Assembly (NCBI RefSeq): GCF_008180865.1
Contig: NZ_VTEX01000002.1
Span: 62,001-126,000, forward strand
Direction of reading: 5' to 3'
From: Rossellomorea aquimaris
GTDB taxonomy: Bacteria; Bacillota; Bacilli; Bacillales; Bacillaceae_B
Length of the DNA: 64,000 nt
The position numbers and the translations under genes are program-made. The notes beneath the pieces are model-generated. The model was not told the DNA's origin, did no database searches, and saw only the letters and a list, made by a program, of their open reading frames with translations. Positions 61,046-64,000 of this stretch are shown here, piece by piece (the stretch's first letter is position 1; the number at the start of each line of letters is the position of its first letter).

Positions 61046-61603
61046 TTAATAGAGGTAACCAAGCATGTCCAGTTGGCCGCTTGACCATTTTTTGGTACCT
61101 ACTCGTTTGATCATGAGTTCGTTTATGGTTTCGGTGCCGATGCCCCGGGTGGTCTGGTTTTGGTCGTTGATCTTCATCCACGTGCATTGGTTGGACACCG
61201 ATTGGAAGCCATTTTTTTCATATAAGGATGGATCATCGGCAAACAAAAGAAGGAAATCGATGTTTCGGCCATCACAGAACCTTTCTAATTCGAAGAGAAG
61301 CTGTGATCCGATTCCCAGGGAGCGACTACCCTTTGAAACGCACAAATCGATTATCCCCAATACATTTATAGGCTCACCTTCCAATTTCATGACTCGGTAA
61401 TCCACCCCGACATGCCCCACTAAACGTTGATCTTCGTTATGGACGAGATACCTGAAATGAGGAATCTGTTTAAAGTAAATTCTATCATCAGGATAGCCAT
61501 CTCCAAAACATTCAGTTAATAATTCTTGTATTTCAGCTTTCATTTTTCCTTTGATATCATAATCAACTATTTGTTTCACTTGATATTCCCTTTCCACTTT
61601 CAT
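61046..61603 (-). CDS. GNAT-family N-acetyltransferase
   Basis: The 185-residue protein shows the GNAT acetyl-CoA loop KGSRSLGIGSQLLFELERF at residues ~91-109 and a following strand-helix (IDFLLLFADDPSLYEKNGF) with the usual YEKxGF end. The N-terminus (VKQIVDYDIKGKMKAEIQELL) suggests a substrate-binding helix. The acceptor is unknown. Start: ATG after GGAGGCGAACGT. Confidence 0.85.
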   Translation of the reverse strand: MKVEREYQVKQIVDYDIKGKMKAEIQELLTECFGDGYPDDRIYFKQIPHFRYLVHNEDQRLVGHVGVDYRVMKLEGEPINVLGIIDLCVSKGSRSLGIGSQLLFELERFCDGRNIDFLLLFADDPSLYEKNGFQSVSNQCTWMKINDQNQTTRGIGTETINELMIKRVGTKKWSSGQLDMLGYLY

Positions 61604-61639
61604 ACGTTCGCCTCCTCATAAATAATATAAGCACTTTCG

Positions 61640-61668
61640 TTGACAAACCTTCAAAATCCTAATACATT
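61640..61668 (+). promoter_or_regulatory. Promoter of the Mn2+ riboswitch transcript
   Basis: TTGACA (61640-61645), exactly 17 bases, TACATT (61663-61668). The start point would be near 61675, directly before the riboswitch aptamer. Confidence 0.8.
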
Positions 61669-61675
61669 AATAGTA

Positions 61676-61807
61676 ACAAGGGGAGTAGCGACCGGTAATC
61701 GGCTGATGAATCGTCATCCCGGTATGAAAATACCTGGTTCATCAGGCTTTAGCTCATTCTTCAGCACGCAAGACCTTGGTACAAAAATTTGTGCCGGGGT
61801 CTTTTTT
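61676..61807 (+). promoter_or_regulatory. yybP-ykoY (Mn2+-sensing) riboswitch with terminator
   Basis: The aptamer starts AAGGGGAGTAGCG (61678-61690) and ends GCAAGACCTT (61768-61777), the two family signatures; CATCAGGCTTTAGCTC lies in the second loop region. The terminator stem AAGACCTTGGTACAAA / TTTGTGCCGGGGTCTT then TTTT uses the aptamer's own 3' strand (AAGACCTT). Mn2+ binding should hold that strand in the aptamer and let transcription continue, so Mn2+ turns the gene on. Confidence 0.88.
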
Positions 61808-61833
61808 GTATGCGCTGGCTTGGAGGAGATTAT

Positions 61834-62793
61834 ATGGTTTACATTGTTTTTTTACTAGCTGCAGCCATCGTGGTTGCGGCCGCTATTTACCTGAATCAGT
61901 TCGGAGATGTCATCAGTAAGAAGTCTTCATTAAGTGGGGCTGTCGTAGGGACATTCCTCATTGCAGGGGCAACGTCACTCCCTGAATTAACAACGAGCTT
62001 AACGGCGGTCTATATCGATAACCCTGATATTGCCGTAGGGAACATGCTCGGTAGTAATGTGTTCAATCTTTTTATCCTGGCAGTGGTCGATCTGATTTAT
62101 CGTAAAAGAAGATTGTTCCAAAAGGTGAACAGGAAGGCAAATATTCCTTCTGCCCTATTTGGATTCCTGTTTCTCACGATCATTATTTTCGCCCTTTACA
62201 TGCCGGGTTCCATTGAATTTTTTGGTGTTGGGCTTGAGATGTTCATCATCATTATCCTATACTTCGTTGCGATGAAATTCGTTTCCAGCGATGATACTGA
62301 AGGAGAATCCATACCTACAAAGGATTATTCCCTCAAAACAGCTGTCATCGGTTTTATCATTGCTGCACTGGTCGTATTTGCATCAGGAAGTGTGTTATCG
62401 ATTGCAGGTGACCAATTGGCAAAGGCAACGGGCTTGAACGCAAGCTTTGTTGGGAGCTTTCTCATCGCTGCCTCCACTTCCCTGCCTGAACTCGTGACGG
62501 TCCTTGCTGCTTTTAAACTGGCAAACTACAATATGGCGATCGGCTCTATTCTAGGAAGCAATCTGTTTAACATACAATTGCTCGTCCTGACCGATGTGCT
62601 TTACCGAAAAGGTGCCATACTTGAAGCAGTCGACACTTCCCATATCTTTATCGCAGGACTGGGATTATTGATGACACTCGTCATCGTATACTTGCTTTTG
62701 CGGCCAGCCAATGTTCTGAATAAGTGGAGATACATGGCTCCATCCTTTATTATAACCGTTTTGTATATTGTCGTATCGTATGTATTATTTTAA
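61834..62793 (+). CDS. CaCA-family cation antiporter, probable Mn2+ (Ca2+) exporter
   Basis: The protein is 319 residues from the ATG after TGGAGGAGATTAT; a frame open to 61789 overlaps the riboswitch terminator and is rejected. It has ten helices and two inverted alpha-repeats with the ion-binding motifs GTFLIAGATSLPELTTSL and GSFLIAASTSLPELVTVL, each with the essential Glu, and partner motifs GNMLGSNVFNL and GSILGSNLFNI. Family members exchange Ca2+ for Na+ or H+; the Mn2+ riboswitch upstream argues that this one removes excess manganese. Confidence 0.92.
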   Translation: MVYIVFLLAAAIVVAAAIYLNQFGDVISKKSSLSGAVVGTFLIAGATSLPELTTSLTAVYIDNPDIAVGNMLGSNVFNLFILAVVDLIYRKRRLFQKVNRKANIPSALFGFLFLTIIIFALYMPGSIEFFGVGLEMFIIIILYFVAMKFVSSDDTEGESIPTKDYSLKTAVIGFIIAALVVFASGSVLSIAGDQLAKATGLNASFVGSFLIAASTSLPELVTVLAAFKLANYNMAIGSILGSNLFNIQLLVLTDVLYRKGAILEAVDTSHIFIAGLGLLMTLVIVYLLLRPANVLNKWRYMAPSFIITVLYIVVSYVLF

Positions 62794-62799
62794 ACATCA

Positions 62800-62823
62800 A
62801 AAGGCGTGCCCAGGCACGCCTTT
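62800..62823 (+). terminator. Terminator of the CaCA gene
   Basis: AAAGGCGTGCC / GGCACGCCTTT perfect 11-bp stem with loop CA, six bases after the stop; only three T's follow. Confidence 0.75.
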
Positions 62824-63002
62824 ACCTATCAATAAGCCTCTCTATAGTTCTCTTCCCTCATCTACGCGACCGATAGGCAGTATGTTTCAATTTTCCCAAA
62901 ATTCCAACCAAAACAATATTGTTCAGGCACATCACATGATTCCCCTCTTCACTTATGATAAATTAAACATGATTGAATCAATGGATAAGGAGTGAATGTT
63001 CA

Positions 63003-63677
63003 ATGGTTGGTAAAGAACAAGTAAAGCAAGACATTTTAGATGCTTACCATTTCAGACATGCAACAAAGGAATTCGACCCAAACAAGAAAGTATCCGATGA
63101 GGATTTCCAATTCATTATGGAAACAGGTCGTTTGTCGCCAAGCTCATTTGGCTTCGAGCCTTGGAGATTCGTCGTGATTCAAAATCCTGAACTTAGGGAA
63201 AAAATTAAAAACACAGCTTGGGGAGCATACGGAAAACTGCCTGAAGCCAGTCATTTCGTCGTGATCCTGGCCAGAACGAAAAAAGATACGAAATACGATT
63301 CACAATACTTACAGGATCATTTTAAAAACGTGAAAAACCTGCCGGAAGATCATATGGCAAAATACTTAGAAAAGATCGAGCAGTTCCAAAAGGTTGATTT
63401 CGATTTACTCGACGGCAATCGTCCCCTATACGATTGGGCCGGTAAGCAAACCTATTTAGCCCTTGGGAATATGATGACAGCAGCCGCTCAAATCGGTGTC
63501 GACTCGTGTCCAATCGAAGGCTTTGACATCGAAAAGATGAATAAGCTTTTAGATGAGGAAGAATTGTTGGAAGATGGTCGTTTCAGCATTTCCGTCATGG
63601 TTGCATTCGGTTACCGGGTGAAGGATCCGGCACCGAAAACGCGTCGGCCTTATGAGGATATCGTAAAGTTTGTTTAA
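63003..63677 (+). CDS. Nitroreductase-family NAD(P)H oxidoreductase (YfkO-like)
   Basis: The protein is 224 residues from the ATG at 63003, ten bases after AAGGAG; a second ATG at 62995 runs into a stop. FMN-binding signatures are YHFRHATKEFD (Arg/His near the N-terminus), LSPSSFGFEPWRFVVIQ, and the C-terminal FGYRVKDPAPKTRRP. The length and the NfsB-like layout match B. subtilis YfkO. It reduces nitroaromatics or quinones in vitro in known members; the natural substrate is uncertain. Flanked by terminators. Confidence 0.9.
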   Translation: MVGKEQVKQDILDAYHFRHATKEFDPNKKVSDEDFQFIMETGRLSPSSFGFEPWRFVVIQNPELREKIKNTAWGAYGKLPEASHFVVILARTKKDTKYDSQYLQDHFKNVKNLPEDHMAKYLEKIEQFQKVDFDLLDGNRPLYDWAGKQTYLALGNMMTAAAQIGVDSCPIEGFDIEKMNKLLDEEELLEDGRFSISVMVAFGYRVKDPAPKTRRPYEDIVKFV

Positions 63678-63682
63678 TGAAA

Positions 63683-63716
63683 AAAAGGAATCCGGATTAT
63701 CTGCCGGATTCCTTTT
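63683..63716. terminator. Bidirectional terminator
   Basis: AAAAGGAATCCGG / CCGGATTCCTTTT, 13-bp perfect stem with loop ATTATCTG, between the convergent nitroreductase and histidine kinase genes. Confidence 0.92.
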
Positions 63717-63724
63717 CTTCACAT

Positions 63725-64000
63725 TTACCCAGCATCTAGATTTAAAGATTTATGCAATTCTATATAAACCGTCGTCCCTCTATTCAATTCACTTTTCACT
63801 TGAATATTACCCTTCATAGAATGAACAATAATGTTTGCCGCCATTACCCCTAAACCAGTTCCTTCGTCTTTCGTCGTAAAAAAAGGTTCTCCAAAACGTT
63901 GGATCTGCTCCTTGGTCATCCCCAATCCTGAATCAGTTACGGCAATAATAAGGTTTTCATTCACGATCATCTCTACAGAAAGCTTCCCGCCTTGTGGCAT
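63725..64000 (-). CDS. Sensor histidine kinase, C-terminal ATPase part (partial)
   Basis: The last ~92 residues of a histidine kinase; the rest lies beyond the window. Visible are the G1 box VTDSGLGMTKEQI, the F box FGEPFFTTK, the G2 box GTGLGVMAANIIVHSMKG and the end GTTVYIELH. The layout (FFTTKDEGTGLG, short tail) matches the sporulation-kinase-like class in Bacillaceae, but sensor domains are not visible, so the signal cannot be named. Confidence 0.9.
   Translation of the reverse strand: MPQGGKLSVEMIVNENLIIAVTDSGLGMTKEQIQRFGEPFFTTKDEGTGLGVMAANIIVHSMKGNIQVKSELNRGTTVYIELHKSLNLDAG

Overview
The window is a chromosomal segment of a low-GC Gram-positive rod of the Bacillaceae (Bacillus-like; the genus cannot be fixed from sequence alone). 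Supporting signs are AGGAGG-type ribosome binding sites, Bacillus gene families (floT, sqhC/shc, yunD, yngK, glutamate synthase large and small subunits, a bioA-bioD/bioY divergon), three Firmicute-type riboswitches, and Bacillaceae-style intergenic repeats. No tRNA, rRNA, CRISPR array, prophage or transposase was seen. Genes are cut at both window edges: a FecCD-type siderophore permease on the left and a histidine kinase on the right.

Layout. 0-8 kb: BASS-family transporter with an FAD-linked 2-hydroxyacid oxidase, threonine aldolase with an alpha/beta hydrolase, a YunD-like nucleotidase, and a DUF4397 surface protein with its own class F sortase. 8-14.5 kb: adenine deaminase behind a guanine-class purine riboswitch, flotillin, an AraC/GyrI regulator with a DUF1761 membrane protein, and an acyl-CoA thioesterase behind a cobalamin riboswitch. 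14.8-21.5 kb: an XRE-TPR (RRNPP-like) regulator, a large secreted S8 protease ending in a dockerin, and an arylamine N-acetyltransferase that appears to lack a standard start codon. 21.6-26.8 kb: a three-gene haem-dependent N-demethylase operon, squalene-hopene cyclase and a DUF2161 nuclease-fold protein. 27-31.4 kb: a GlcNAc/glucose-type PTS IICB and an ArsR regulator with two oligopeptide-type ABC permeases but no ATPase. 32-42.5 kb: glutamate synthase, a MerR/SRPBCC pair, tRNA 2-selenouridine synthase and a GHL10 glycosidase-like secreted protein. 42.5-44 kb: cysteine dioxygenase with an EamA exporter.

The most coherent system lies at 44.3-56.2 kb. A divergent promoter region serves two arms. 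One holds an RpiR-type regulator, Lac-family PTS IIB and IIC, a small membrane protein and a GH4 glycosidase. The other holds the matching PTS IIA, then MupG, a MurK-like kinase, AnmK and MurQ. The physical split of one PTS across the two arms suggests a single regulon for salvage of peptidoglycan-derived (phospho)disaccharides through a cellobiose-type PTS. MurQ releases D-lactate, and the next genes encode a GlcD/GlcF 2-hydroxyacid oxidase that could consume it.

56.5-64 kb: the bioA-bioD/bioY divergon around a BirA-type operator, ketopantoate reductase, a methyltransferase, a GNAT acetyltransferase, a CaCA cation exchanger behind a yybP-ykoY (Mn2+) riboswitch, and a nitroreductase.

Several intergenic repeat families overlay this layout. 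A 14-bp GAGGGACGGACC(T/C) element has 17 copies, often directly after stop codons and often as inverted pairs. A 25-bp degenerate tandem repeat occurs at two loci and a 20/21-bp tandem repeat at two loci. Two copies of a roughly 135-bp structured element sit inside the PTS/GH4 operon.
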